DNA from: Actinomycetes bacterium
Lineage (GTDB): Bacteria; Actinomycetota; Acidimicrobiia; Acidimicrobiales; Acidimicrobiaceae
Assembly: GCA_021799035.1 (NCBI GenBank)
Contig: JAJZBG010000018.1
Coordinates: 1 to 40,017 of the forward strand
DNA: 40,017 bases
Direction of reading: 5' to 3'
The position numbers and the translations under genes are program-made. The notes under the pieces were generated by a model. It worked only from the letters and a program-made list of their open reading frames with translations, was not told the DNA's origin and searched no databases. Within the stretch, counting starts at the first letter, position 1; every line of letters begins with the position of its first letter. Below are positions 1 to 8,460 of the stretch, piece after piece.

Positions 1-155
1 AGTCACGTCTCTTGATCCATGAAGGATCGATAGCATAGGCCAACGGCTTTCACAAATTTTCGAAAATACGAAGCGGGATTTCGCCTTGAACGAGACCTCA
101 TGAAATGCTCGAAGTCCAGAACATTAGTAGCCCTCAAAACCACGAGCGAGAAGGT
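1..155. other. Left-edge non-coding stretch with two short inverted repeats
   Basis: No convincing gene is seen downstream of the BluB-like gene. The stretch holds an inverted repeat GATCC-5 nt-GGATC (14-28) and a 12-bp perfect palindrome ATTTTCGAAAAT (56-67). Neither is followed by a clear T-tract on the minus strand, so a terminator role for bluB is only a guess. A minus-strand frame of about 49 codons is open here but has no ribosome binding site and no recognisable product. Confidence 0.35.
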
Positions 156-818
156 TCACCCATTGAGATGCCACCGGTTCAGTCCCTCCTCCGCCCCGTA
201 CTTATTTGAAAATACGCGGTGCTCGAGAGACCTCCTATTCTGCCACCCCAGCCTCTCCAAATCGGGGACTTCTTCGAGATGAGTCACAGGGCCAAAGCAG
301 AGCCAGGCGATCGGCCTGACGTAGGGTGGAAGGTCCATCAATTCTGACAAGAACTCTTCTTTGTAGAATGAAACCCAGCCGACACCCATCCCTTCGCTCG
401 TCGCGGCTAGCCAAAGGTTCTCTATTGCGAGGCACACCGAGTATAGACCTGCATCGTCAATAGTGTTTCGTCCTAGAACAGCAGGCGCTCCACGCTTCGA
501 GTCGTAGGTGACAACTATTCCCAACGTCGAGTCCAAAATGCCTTCGATCTTGATTTTGCCAAAGGTCGACAGCCTCTCTCCCTCGAGGAGATTGGCAAAT
601 GCAATCCTCTCCTGCTCCACATGCTTGGCAAAAGCAGAGCGGACGTCGAGATCTTCAACGAGGATGAAGTCCCATGGCTGGCTCATGCCAACACTCGGTG
701 CGGCGTTCGCCGCCCCAAGAACTCTAGCGAGCACCTCAGGATCCACAGGTCCACCGCTGAACTGAGCCCTGACGTCCCGACGCCTGTAAATTACCTCGTA
801 GAATCGCTCATTAATCAC
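156..818 (-). CDS. bluB: BluB-type nitroreductase (5,6-dimethylbenzimidazole synthase family)
   Basis: About 220 residues of the flavin-dependent nitroreductase fold. Family-typical blocks are visible: RRRDVRAQF near the N-terminus, AAPSVGMSQPWDF in the first third, VLGRNTIDDAGLYS, then IENLWLAATSEGMGVGWVSF and a PDLERLGWQNR tail. These match BluB, which cleaves reduced FMN with oxygen to make 5,6-dimethylbenzimidazole, the lower ligand of vitamin B12. The longest frame begins at a TTG (836), but a GTG at 818 has a much better ribosome binding site (GAAGGTGAG, 5-6 nt upstream), so I chose it. The gene is divergent from the ABC exporter, and no other cobalamin gene is in the window. A general nitroreductase is possible, but the RRDVR and GVGWVS blocks favour BluB. 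Confidence 0.82.
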   Translation of the reverse strand: MINERFYEVIYRRRDVRAQFSGGPVDPEVLARVLGAANAAPSVGMSQPWDFILVEDLDVRSAFAKHVEQERIAFANLLEGERLSTFGKIKIEGILDSTLGIVVTYDSKRGAPAVLGRNTIDDAGLYSVCLAIENLWLAATSEGMGVGWVSFYKEEFLSELMDLPPYVRPIAWLCFGPVTHLEEVPDLERLGWQNRRSLEHRVFSNKYGAEEGLNRWHLNG

Positions 819-936
819 TGAACTCACCTTCGGCAAAATCCGGAATAGCCTCCGACGATATAACTAGGAAACAAGCTAATAGGCAAGCCACCGCAACAGG
901 CAACTCAACTGCCGCCTACAAGAGGAAAGCATTCAT

Positions 937-2781
937 ATGCAGTACATGAGAGCAGCTAGACGTGACCTTCCAATTTCGGGCCAACCAATCAAAAGGGCGG
1001 TTCTCCTCCGGGCTTGGAGATACTCCCACAAATACCGCAAGCTCCTCGTAACCAACATAATTTTGATCATCTCGGCTGCAATAATCGGGTCTTTGCCGCC
1101 GCTCGTATTTGAGGCCCTCATTAACGACGCCATCGGCAAGCACTCGATGCACCTTCTGTACCAGCTTGCACTTCTGGCCGCAGTCCTCACCCTTTCGCAG
1201 ACGATCATCAGCGTGGCAAGCCGCTGGCTGAACTCGGTCATCGGCGAGGGATTGATTTTCGACCTGCGCGTATCGCTCTTTCAGCACATCCAGAGAATGC
1301 CAATATCATTTTTCATGAGAACGCAAACAGGCGCAGTGCTTTCACGGCTGAACAACGATGTGATCGGAGCTCAAAATGCGGTAGCCACAGTGAACTCGGT
1401 ATTCTCAGACGCTCTCACCATTATCACAACTCTGTTTTTCATGATCCGAATCTCGATTCCAGTCACCCTCATCTCACTGCTTGCAGTCCCAGCAATTCTC
1501 TTCGCGGATCGCTTCTTCGGGAAGAAGCTCACACTGCTTGCCCGAACTCAGATGCAAAAGAATGCTGAGATGTCAACGATCACCACGGAACGCTTCAACG
1601 TGTCAGGGGCACTCCTTGTCAAGCTGTTTGGAAGAGCGGGCGAGGAGGCTGGAAATTTTTCAACAAGGGCGGATGCTGTAAAAAAGGCTGGTGTCTCAAT
1701 GGCGCTGGTCACCCGTTCCTACCTGGCGATTCTTGGCCTTGTGGGAGGATTGGCAACCGTGGCTGTTTATCTCGTTGGAGGACGCGAAGCCATTCTGGGC
1801 ACCGCCTCGATTGGAGGCATTGTCGCATTGGCCCAATATGTGACAAGGCTGACATCTCCTCTGACTGATCTGGCTTCAGCAAAGGTCAATCTGCTTCAAG
1901 CATTCGTCAGCTTCGAGCGGGTGTTTGAGGTCCTCGATGCGAAGCCGGCAATAACTGAGGCCCCCGACGCCATCGACCCGGGAATTATTCGAGGTGAAAT
2001 CACCTTCCAAGATGTCAGCTTCAGTTATCCCAATGCGCCCTACGTTGCCTCTTTGGAGCCAAGCAATGTCGAGGAAGGTGAGACGATCGGCGCCGCCCTT
2101 AAACATATCAACCTGTCAATCGCCCCCGGAGAGTTCATTGCCCTTGTCGGTCACTCGGGCGCAGGCAAATCCACGCTTTCCTCCCTGGTCTCACGACTCT
2201 ACGATCCGGTCGAAGGCACAATATTTATAGACGGGATCGACTTGAAGAAGATCAAGCTTCAATCCCTCTCCAATACCATTGGGGTTGTCACCCAGGACCC
2301 TCACCTTTTCCATGACACGATCCGAGCCAACCTGCTTTATGCGAAACCGAATGCAACCCACTCAGAGCTCGAGCTGGCAATTCGCCAGGCAAGAATCGAT
2401 GGGCTCATCGACGAACTCCCCCAAGGCCTCGACACCGTGGTAGGCGAAAGGGGTTACCGACTATCTGGAGGCGAAAAGCAGCGCATTGCAATAGCACGAG
2501 TCTTGCTGAAGCATCCAGCGATAGTCATTCTGGACGAGGCAACCTCTCACCTGGATTCAGAGAATGAGCTACTTATCCAGGAAGCTCTCGCCGAAGCCCT
2601 CTTAGGGAGAACCTCGATCGTCATAGCGCACCGTCTCTCCACGATCGTACAGGCAGACAGGATCGTTGTTCTCAGTCACGGTGAGATCGTCGAGTCTGGC
2701 AGTCACTCGGAGCTTTTGGAGAAGCGCGGCACATACTCAGAGCTGTTCAGGACTCAGTTTCTCGCAAAAGAGATCAGCTGA
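937..2781 (+). CDS. ABC exporter, fused permease and ATPase
   Basis: This 614-residue half-transporter has an N-terminal membrane domain of about six helices (residues about 35-320) and a C-terminal ATPase. ATPase motifs are complete: Walker A GHSGAGKST (about 405-413), signature LSGGEKQRIAIAR (about 508), Walker B VILDEATSHLD (about 528) and switch histidine IAHRLST. This is the MsbA/multidrug-type exporter architecture and is expected to work as a dimer in the plasma membrane. The substrate cannot be read from the sequence. Between the FSYPNAPY segment and the Walker A there is an extra acidic insertion of about 15 residues. The start is supported by AAGAGGAAAG upstream. Its stop codon directly abuts the stop of the convergent deacetylase gene. 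Confidence 0.88.
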   Translation: MQYMRAARRDLPISGQPIKRAVLLRAWRYSHKYRKLLVTNIILIISAAIIGSLPPLVFEALINDAIGKHSMHLLYQLALLAAVLTLSQTIISVASRWLNSVIGEGLIFDLRVSLFQHIQRMPISFFMRTQTGAVLSRLNNDVIGAQNAVATVNSVFSDALTIITTLFFMIRISIPVTLISLLAVPAILFADRFFGKKLTLLARTQMQKNAEMSTITTERFNVSGALLVKLFGRAGEEAGNFSTRADAVKKAGVSMALVTRSYLAILGLVGGLATVAVYLVGGREAILGTASIGGIVALAQYVTRLTSPLTDLASAKVNLLQAFVSFERVFEVLDAKPAITEAPDAIDPGIIRGEITFQDVSFSYPNAPYVASLEPSNVEEGETIGAALKHINLSIAPGEFIALVGHSGAGKSTLSSLVSRLYDPVEGTIFIDGIDLKKIKLQSLSNTIGVVTQDPHLFHDTIRANLLYAKPNATHSELELAIRQARIDGLIDELPQGLDTVVGERGYRLSGGEKQRIAIARVLLKHPAIVILDEATSHLDSENELLIQEALAEALLGRTSIVIAHRLSTIVQADRIVVLSHGEIVESGSHSELLEKRGTYSELFRTQFLAKEIS

Positions 2782-3507
2782 TCAACCCGTGCTGACTCTT
2801 TGATAGAGTTCAGCAAAGCTCCCATCAGGTAGCCCCACGCTTGCGGCAGATGCAGCAAGCCAACTCTTGACGAAGCCCTCGGTCTCCTCTGGATTTTGGA
2901 TCTGGCTCTTGTGCTCCAAGATCGCCGCCACTTTGATATCGACGAACCCGGTCACATCAGTGTACGAATTTGGATTTGGAGATGCCTGCATAACAATGTC
3001 ATTCACACTGTAAGCCTCGAGGCCTTCCACAAGGAGCTCAGGGAAGGCAAACGGATTGCGTGCATCGGGGTACACTGCGCACAATGTTGCCTCAGCGGCA
3101 GCCAGGTGATCGGGATGAGATGCGTAGATTCGCTCGTAGTTGCGCTCAGCCGATTGGCACAAGACCCTGTCTGGCCTGAACTGCCTTATCTTTCGAGCGA
3201 TATCCTTCCTCAGACCCATAGAGACGGTAAGCTCACCATCACGGTAACCAAGGAATGCAAGGTCAGATACTCCAACTCTTCTAGCTGCCTCGGTCTGCTC
3301 CCTTTGCCTGATCGACGGCATTTTAGTGCGATCTAAAGCAAGATCAAAGCCTCCAGCGCCCCCATCAGTGATTATGCAGTAGGCCACCTGGACGCCTTGA
3401 GAGACCCATTTTGCGATGGTTCCTGCCGATCCAAAATCAACGTCATCGGGGTGGGCAACTACAACCAGCAGTCTTTCAACAGGTTCGAGCTCAACGAAAT
3501 CGGTCAT
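2782..3507 (-). CDS. LmbE/PIG-L family zinc deacetylase
   Basis: The 241-residue protein carries the family zinc site: AHPDD near residue 18 and SHPDHLAA about residue 130. PIG-L/LmbE proteins remove acetyl groups from N-acetylglucosaminyl substrates; actinobacterial members include the mycothiol enzymes MshB and Mca. The protein is shorter than those two and no other mycothiol gene lies nearby, so the substrate is left open. The gene is divergent from the bcp gene (95 bp apart) and meets the ABC exporter tail to tail: the six bases TGATCA hold both stop codons, with no room for a terminator between them. Confidence 0.82.
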   Translation of the reverse strand: MTDFVELEPVERLLVVVAHPDDVDFGSAGTIAKWVSQGVQVAYCIITDGGAGGFDLALDRTKMPSIRQREQTEAARRVGVSDLAFLGYRDGELTVSMGLRKDIARKIRQFRPDRVLCQSAERNYERIYASHPDHLAAAEATLCAVYPDARNPFAFPELLVEGLEAYSVNDIVMQASPNPNSYTDVTGFVDIKVAAILEHKSQIQNPEETEGFVKSWLAASAASVGLPDGSFAELYQRVSTG

Positions 3508-3602
3508 TATGTTAAACTACCCGGCAATCTGCAAAACTCTCAAGTGCCGCCTAAAACGCCACAGAGCCGCCAGCGAGCATAGAAGGCGCTAAATTTCAAA
3601 TA

Positions 3603-4088
3603 ATGACCGAAACCAATTCGATTCGCTTATCTCCAGGCGAAAAGGCACCTGAGCTTTGCCTGGAAAACCAGGATAACCAAAAGATCTGCCTCAGTGACTT
3701 CATCGGGCAAAAGGTTATTCTCTATTTCTATCCAAAGGACCTGACTCCTGGATGCACGACCCAGGCGAGCGAGCTGACCCAGATCCTGCCAAAGCTCTAC
3801 AGCGCAGGGTATAAGGTGATCGGTGTATCGCCCGACACTCCTGAGAGGCATCGGGAATTCATCAAGAGAATCAGCATCGGATTCGACCTCCTCTCGGATC
3901 CCGAAAAGACATCTATGTCCCAGTGGGGCACCTTCGGAAAGAAGAAAATGTACGGGCGCGAAATACTCGGCGTAATTAGAACGACGTTCATCATCGACGA
4001 GGAAGGTGTGATCAAAAAAGCATGGTACGGCACAAAGGCGACAGGCCATGCCGCACGTCTAGCAAAGGAACTGGGGCTGCCGGAATAA
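3603..4088 (+). CDS. bcp: Bcp-type peroxiredoxin, one-Cys form
   Basis: The 161-residue thioredoxin-fold peroxiredoxin has the peroxidatic site DLTPGCTTQ (Cys51), the conserved LYFYPKD strand before it, and an RTTFIIDEEG strand later. It should reduce hydrogen peroxide and organic hydroperoxides in the cytoplasm. In many Bcp proteins a resolving cysteine lies five residues after the peroxidatic one; here that position is Ser56. Two other cysteines (19 and 29) are present, so resolution may use one of them or an external thiol. No clear ribosome binding site precedes the ATG, so a leaderless transcript is possible. It stands alone, followed by 250 bp without a gene. Confidence 0.9.
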   Translation: MTETNSIRLSPGEKAPELCLENQDNQKICLSDFIGQKVILYFYPKDLTPGCTTQASELTQILPKLYSAGYKVIGVSPDTPERHREFIKRISIGFDLLSDPEKTSMSQWGTFGKKKMYGREILGVIRTTFIIDEEGVIKKAWYGTKATGHAARLAKELGLPE

Positions 4089-4338
4089 AGCTGTCTGAAT
4101 ATAGACCGAATTGCAGCTCATTTCAAACGATGAGGCCCCTGCTAACCTGATAGAACAGTCCACAACTGGTCACCATTACAGGCAGTGCGTCGACCCCAAA
4201 ACGAAATGGGCTGCGATAAGCAAAGTCGCAGATCGCTCTAGAAAATCGGTCAAACCCAAGAACCGTGAAATATACTACTGAGTAACATAGGTTCTTTTGT
4301 CTTGACCGTCGCGCTTTACTGCAGAATCGAGGTACTCA
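4089..4338. other. Intergenic region upstream of the thiolase
   Basis: No gene is seen. The region probably holds the thiolase promoter: TATACT (4271-4276) is a possible -10 element inside an AT-rich patch. The patch also carries the short odd palindrome TACTGAGTA. No clear -35 element is visible at the right distance. Confidence 0.3.
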
Positions 4339-5505
4339 ATGTCTGACACGGTAATTGTAGCAACAGCTCGAACACCGATCGGGAGAGCTTACAAGGGCTC
4401 ACTCAAAGACGTTAGACCTGATGACATGGGAGCATTCATTGTCCGCAAGCTCCTGGAGAAAGTTCCCCAGCTCGATCTTGCCGAAATCGATGACGTGATG
4501 ATCGGCGCTGCAAACCATGTTGGCGAGCAATCCCTCAACCTGGGGAGGAATATCGCAGCTCTGGCTGGACTCCCGGACACGGTGCCAGGGACTACGGTCA
4601 ACCGCTTCTGTGCATCGTCGCTCCAAACCATCAGGATGGCATTTCACGCCATCGAAGCGCATGAGGGAGACGTCTTCGTCGCAGGCGGCGTGGAAAGCAC
4701 AACCAGGACATTAGGAGTGGGCTTCACCGAAAAGGATCTCAATCCTAGATTCACGGACCGTTCCAGATCTGACTTCATCAACGAGATGTTCATTCCGATG
4801 GGAATCACCGCAGAAAACGTCGCAAAGAAGTACGGGATCACTAGAGCGAGAATGGATGAGTTTGCCAAGCTCTCGCAGGACAGAGCCGTCGAAGCTCAGA
4901 CCACCGGGGTGTTCGATCGCGAGATCGTCCCCTACCCAATTGACGACAGCACCATGGCAACGAAAGACGACGGCCCTCGGCCGAATACAAACCTCGAAAC
5001 CCTTAGCCAGCTTCCGTCTGCTTTCATCGAGAATGGACTGGTCACAGCTGGAAACTCCTGCCCGCTCAATGACGGGGCCGCTGCTGTTCTTGTCATGTCG
5101 CAACGCAAAGCTCAAGAGCTCGGGGTGGCTCCGCTTGCAAGGGTCATTGCATCATCTGTCACGGGTTTGGCCCCGGAAATTATGGGAGTCGGACCCATAG
5201 AAGCGGTTAAGAAGGTTCTCGCAATTTCGGGGATGAGCCTAAGAGACATCGACACAGTAGAGCTGAATGAAGCCTTCGCAGCACAGGTTCTTGCGGTCTG
5301 TGATCAACTCGGCATCTCCATCGAAGACCAGCTCAATCCACATGGTGGTGCTATTGCGTTGGGTCATCCTTTCGGGATGACGGGCGCACGAATAATGACA
5401 ACCCTGATCAATGACTTGCAGACTCGAGACCAGCAGTTTGGCTTGGAGACAATGTGCGTTGGAGGAGGCATGGGGATGGCAATGATCATCGAGAGGCTTT
5501 CGTAA
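4339..5505 (+). CDS. fadA: Acetyl-CoA C-acyltransferase (thiolase)
   Basis: Full-length thiolase of 388 residues. The nucleophilic cysteine lies in NRFCASSLQT (Cys91), the active-site histidine in GHPFGMTGAR (about residue 343) and the second catalytic cysteine in MCVGGGMGMA (Cys373). It cleaves 3-ketoacyl-CoA to acetyl-CoA plus a shortened acyl-CoA, or runs the reverse condensation. The sequence resembles degradative FadA-type enzymes. GAGGT sits six bases before the ATG. No hydratase or hydroxyacyl-CoA dehydrogenase is adjacent, but ETF and an acyl-CoA dehydrogenase are elsewhere in the window. Confidence 0.92.
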   Translation: MSDTVIVATARTPIGRAYKGSLKDVRPDDMGAFIVRKLLEKVPQLDLAEIDDVMIGAANHVGEQSLNLGRNIAALAGLPDTVPGTTVNRFCASSLQTIRMAFHAIEAHEGDVFVAGGVESTTRTLGVGFTEKDLNPRFTDRSRSDFINEMFIPMGITAENVAKKYGITRARMDEFAKLSQDRAVEAQTTGVFDREIVPYPIDDSTMATKDDGPRPNTNLETLSQLPSAFIENGLVTAGNSCPLNDGAAAVLVMSQRKAQELGVAPLARVIASSVTGLAPEIMGVGPIEAVKKVLAISGMSLRDIDTVELNEAFAAQVLAVCDQLGISIEDQLNPHGGAIALGHPFGMTGARIMTTLINDLQTRDQQFGLETMCVGGGMGMAMIIERLS

Positions 5506-5564
5506 GAGAATCTCTTCCGAGCTCTGCAACGTTCGTGCCGGAGCCGGACTAGCTTTTTTAAGAC

Positions 5565-6236
5565 ATGACTACCGAAGATGCGAGCGCTCAGAGTTCTCAA
5601 CCCGAGAAACACGAAGATAAACCCACCGTGCTAATCCTTGTCAGGCACGGCAACACCGCTACAACTGGAAAAGTGTTGCCGGGACGGTCTCCCGGGCTAA
5701 ATCTGTCAGACGAAGGTGTCAGACAAGCGGAAGACGTTGCAGAGCGACTGGCCAAGACTGAGAGGATCGCAGCAATCTATGCGAGCCCGCTGGAGAGAGC
5801 GCAGCAGACAGCAGCTCCGCTTGGAAGGCGCCTAGGTATGGCGATCGAGACATCGGAACACCTTCTGGAATGTGACTTCGGCGACTGGACGGGGCGCGAG
5901 CTGAATGAGCTATATAAGCTTCCTGAATGGATCCAGATCCAGCGGTCGCCATCCAGCTTCAGATTTCCCAATGGTGAATCTTTCGTTGAGATGGCTGGAC
6001 GCATGTCCAAATTTGTGGAAGTAGCCCAGGCAAACCACAAAGGAGAGATCGTGATTGGATTCTCCCACGCGGATCCGATCAAAACCCTTCTGTGCTCGGC
6101 TCTTGGAATGCACCTGGACATGTTCCAGAGGCTGGTGATAGCCACATGCTCAGTTTCCGCTATTTCATACTCTTCTCTGGGACCCCTTGTACTCGGCAGC
6201 AATTGGCAGAAGGATTTTTCGATAAAGGTAACTTAA
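5565..6236 (+). CDS. Histidine phosphatase family protein, MSMEG_4193 type
   Basis: This 223-residue phosphoglycerate-mutase-like protein has the catalytic LVRHGNTATTG block (about residues 25-35), the second arginine and glutamate region YASPLERAQQTA, and the C-terminal histidine in GFSHADPIKTLL. It belongs to the histidine phosphatase branch that in actinobacteria sits next to DUF3090 and SCO1664-type genes, as in the Mycobacterium Rv2135c-Rv2133c cluster. The phosphate substrate is unknown. It opens a three-gene unit: its TAA is immediately followed by the TTG start of the next gene. The 59 bp after the thiolase hold no terminator, so read-through from the thiolase is possible. Confidence 0.85.
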   Translation: MTTEDASAQSSQPEKHEDKPTVLILVRHGNTATTGKVLPGRSPGLNLSDEGVRQAEDVAERLAKTERIAAIYASPLERAQQTAAPLGRRLGMAIETSEHLLECDFGDWTGRELNELYKLPEWIQIQRSPSSFRFPNGESFVEMAGRMSKFVEVAQANHKGEIVIGFSHADPIKTLLCSALGMHLDMFQRLVIATCSVSAISYSSLGPLVLGSNWQKDFSIKVT

Positions 6237-6734
6237 TTGTCAACCTCAAAAGACTTTCCAATAGCAGATCACATAGCCGTCGGGGCCATTGGCGAGCCGG
6301 GCAAGAGAGTGTTTCTTATCCAAGCTAGGTATCTTGACGAACTTGTCACATTGAAACTTGAGAAGACTCAGGTTGCTGCACTGGCAAGTCACCTAGGAGA
6401 GCTTTTGCAGGAGCTGCCAAGGCCTGGGCACCTGGATGAGCCAAACCCGATTCTCGTTCCATACGAGATCAACTGGACGGTTGGCTCTATTGCCATCTCT
6501 TATGACGAAAGCGATGATCGAATATACCTGCAGTTCGAAGAGCTTGCCAGAGACGAGGGTGAGCCGTCGTCCCTACAAGTCGGCCTTTCGAAAGAACAGT
6601 CGGCCCTCATTGCCATACAGGGCACGCGTTTGATCGAAGCTGGCCGCCCGCCATGTCCCCTTTGTGGTTATCCACTGGATCCAACTGGTCACGCATGTCC
6701 CCGGACAAACGGTCACAGAGCACCGACATTATAG
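6237..6734 (+). CDS. DUF3090 family protein with C-terminal zinc-binding motif
   Basis: This 165-residue protein of unknown function belongs to the actinobacterial DUF3090 family. The N-terminus has the family-like hydrophobic strand pattern (GKRVFLIQARY, then LTLKLEK-like). The C-terminus has CPLCGYPLDPTGHACPR, a CxxC...HxC arrangement that should bind a metal ion. The start codon is TTG, directly after the TAA of the phosphatase gene, with AAAGG about nine bases upstream inside that gene. Its end overlaps the start of the SCO1664-type gene. This tight packing implies co-translation and a shared role with its neighbours. The biochemical function is not known. Confidence 0.85.
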   Translation: MSTSKDFPIADHIAVGAIGEPGKRVFLIQARYLDELVTLKLEKTQVAALASHLGELLQELPRPGHLDEPNPILVPYEINWTVGSIAISYDESDDRIYLQFEELARDEGEPSSLQVGLSKEQSALIAIQGTRLIEAGRPPCPLCGYPLDPTGHACPRTNGHRAPTL

Positions 6735-7414
6735 AGCATCTCAGCCTGGGAGAGCTGAACGTGATAGGTCGTATGCCCTACAGCTCCAACGCAACGTTCC
6801 TTGTAGAAATTTCAGGGGATCCCTCTATGCGAGCGATTTACAAGCCGGGACGGGGGGAACGTGGCCTCTGGGATTTCCCGGAAGGGCTGTTCATGAGAGA
6901 GGTAGCTGCGTACGAGTTGGCCGTCGCCCTCGGGTGGGACATCGTACCTCCCACTGTTTACAGAAGAGAAGGACCCCTCGGCGAAGGAAGCCTCCAGCTT
7001 TTCATAGACGCTGACTTCGAACAGCACTACTTCTCCCTGTTCGAAAGAACTGAGCTGCATGCGCAGTTCAAGAAGTTCGCCGTGTTCGACATGATCGCCA
7101 ACAACGCCGACAGGAAGTCCGGACATCTTCTAATTGATGCGAGCGACCATATCTGGGGGATTGACCAAGGCCTATGCTTCCATTCACATCCCAAACTGCG
7201 TACGGTCGTGTGGGAGTTTGCCGGAGAGCAGATTCCCGAGGAGCTGCTGGAAAATCTATCGGCAAAAAAGAAGAATTGCATGCAATCTTTAGCTGACTTT
7301 TTGATTCCTGAAGAGTTCGCGGCATTTGAAGCACGAATTGCCAGAGTGCTCAAAACGAGAAGGTTCCCAGTGCCGGATCCAGACATGCGATGCTACCCTT
7401 GGCCGCTAATCTGA
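6695..7414 (+). CDS. SCO1664 family protein, atypical kinase-like
   Basis: The 239-residue protein is the third member of the conserved trio. Kinase-like features resembling the PI3/4-kinase/HipA superfamily can be read: a lysine in AIYKPGRGERG (ATP-site candidate), a catalytic-loop-like FDMIANNADRKSGH (Asp and Asn in spacing), and a metal-site-like WGIDQGLCFH. No activity is established for the family. The frame is open from an ATG at 6653, but its first residues look unlike the family, so I took the second ATG at 6695; neither has a clear ribosome binding site. The 5' end overlaps DUF3090 by 40 bp. A perfect hairpin follows the stop codon. Confidence 0.8.
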   Translation: MSPDKRSQSTDIIEHLSLGELNVIGRMPYSSNATFLVEISGDPSMRAIYKPGRGERGLWDFPEGLFMREVAAYELAVALGWDIVPPTVYRREGPLGEGSLQLFIDADFEQHYFSLFERTELHAQFKKFAVFDMIANNADRKSGHLLIDASDHIWGIDQGLCFHSHPKLRTVVWEFAGEQIPEELLENLSAKKKNCMQSLADFLIPEEFAAFEARIARVLKTRRFPVPDPDMRCYPWPLI

Positions 7415-7448
7415 ACTGCCGCCGTCCCCTGGAAGGCTGGCGGCAGTT
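7414..7448. terminator. Two-way terminator between the SCO1664-type gene and etfA
   Basis: A perfect 10-bp stem, AACTGCCGCC (7414-7423) and GGCGGCAGTT (7439-7448), with a 15-nt loop. The flanks give short T-runs or A-runs on each side. It begins on the last base of the upstream stop codon and ends six bases before the etfA stop, so it can serve both convergent transcripts. Confidence 0.75.
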
Positions 7449-7453
7449 TCGAT

Positions 7454-8419
7454 TCAGCCCTTGGCCTTGATAGCCTCAATCAGCTTGGGCAGGACCTTGT
7501 GCACGTCTCCAACGATTCCAAGATCAGCGATCGTAAATATTGGCGCATCGGCATCCTTGTTTATGGCAATGATGTTCTTGGCCCCCTTCATTCCCACCAT
7601 ATGCTGGGTAGCACCAGATATGCCGCAGGCGATGTAGACCGTCGGCTTGACGGTCTTCCCAGTCTGGCCAACCTGGTAGGAGTAAGGAACCCATCCGGCA
7701 TCCACTATCGCCCTCGACGCTCCAGGTGCGCCGTTTAGAAGCTTCGCGAGTTCTTCAACCAGCTGGTAGCTCTCCTGCTGTCCCAGACCACGACCTCCTG
7801 AAACAACAACCGAGGCCTCGTCCAGCTTCGGACCCGTGCGGGCTTCAACGTGGCTTTGGACAATCCTTGCTTTGCCAGCAGATCCAATATCTCCAACGCT
7901 TACCTCTTCAACCGAGGCTGCGGAGCCACCTTTCGACTCTGCTGCGAACGACTTTGCGCGAATTATGTACAAGCCCGGTCCCGAACTGGTAAATCTTGCC
8001 GAGACGATCTCCGAGCCACCGAAGATGGCATTTTCGCTCACTAATTGGTCGCCATCGATTGAAAGGTTGACGACATTAGTCAGCACCGGCAGATTCAGCT
8101 TTGCTGACAGCCTCGCTGCAGCATCGCGGCCCTCGGGAGTGGACGCAAAAAACACCGCATCTGGGGCTTCAGACGGAACACGCTGAGCCATCACCGATGC
8201 AACTCCTGTTCCAGCAAGAACCCCATTCAGATCTGTCACGACGACAACTTTTGATGCGCCGTGGTCTCCAAGCAACTGGCCGACCTCTGAACCAACCCCG
8301 TAGCTAAAAACCTCGACGGTGGACGCAAAGCCCGCGGCTGCAGTCACCAGCTCCAAAGAGGTGGTGGAGATCCCTGACTCAGACGGCTCGGCAAATACCC
8401 AGATTTTTGACAATGGCAT
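7454..8419 (-). CDS. etfA: Electron transfer flavoprotein, alpha subunit
   Basis: The 321-residue protein has the conserved C-terminal FAD domain: VSGGRGLGQQESY, SRAIVDAGWVPYSYQVGQTGK, CGISGATQHMVGM and the AINKDADAPIF block. ETF accepts electrons from acyl-CoA dehydrogenases and passes them to the respiratory quinone pool through ETF-quinone oxidoreductase, which is not in this window. The gene follows etfB by 41 bp on the same strand, forming the usual etfBA pair. The nearest acyl-CoA dehydrogenase is about 18 kb away. Confidence 0.93.
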   Translation of the reverse strand: MPLSKIWVFAEPSESGISTTSLELVTAAAGFASTVEVFSYGVGSEVGQLLGDHGASKVVVVTDLNGVLAGTGVASVMAQRVPSEAPDAVFFASTPEGRDAAARLSAKLNLPVLTNVVNLSIDGDQLVSENAIFGGSEIVSARFTSSGPGLYIIRAKSFAAESKGGSAASVEEVSVGDIGSAGKARIVQSHVEARTGPKLDEASVVVSGGRGLGQQESYQLVEELAKLLNGAPGASRAIVDAGWVPYSYQVGQTGKTVKPTVYIACGISGATQHMVGMKGAKNIIAINKDADAPIFTIADLGIVGDVHKVLPKLIEAIKAKG

Positions 8420-8460
8420 GTGAATCTATCTTTCTCTGAAATCTGATAACTACGGGTTGG

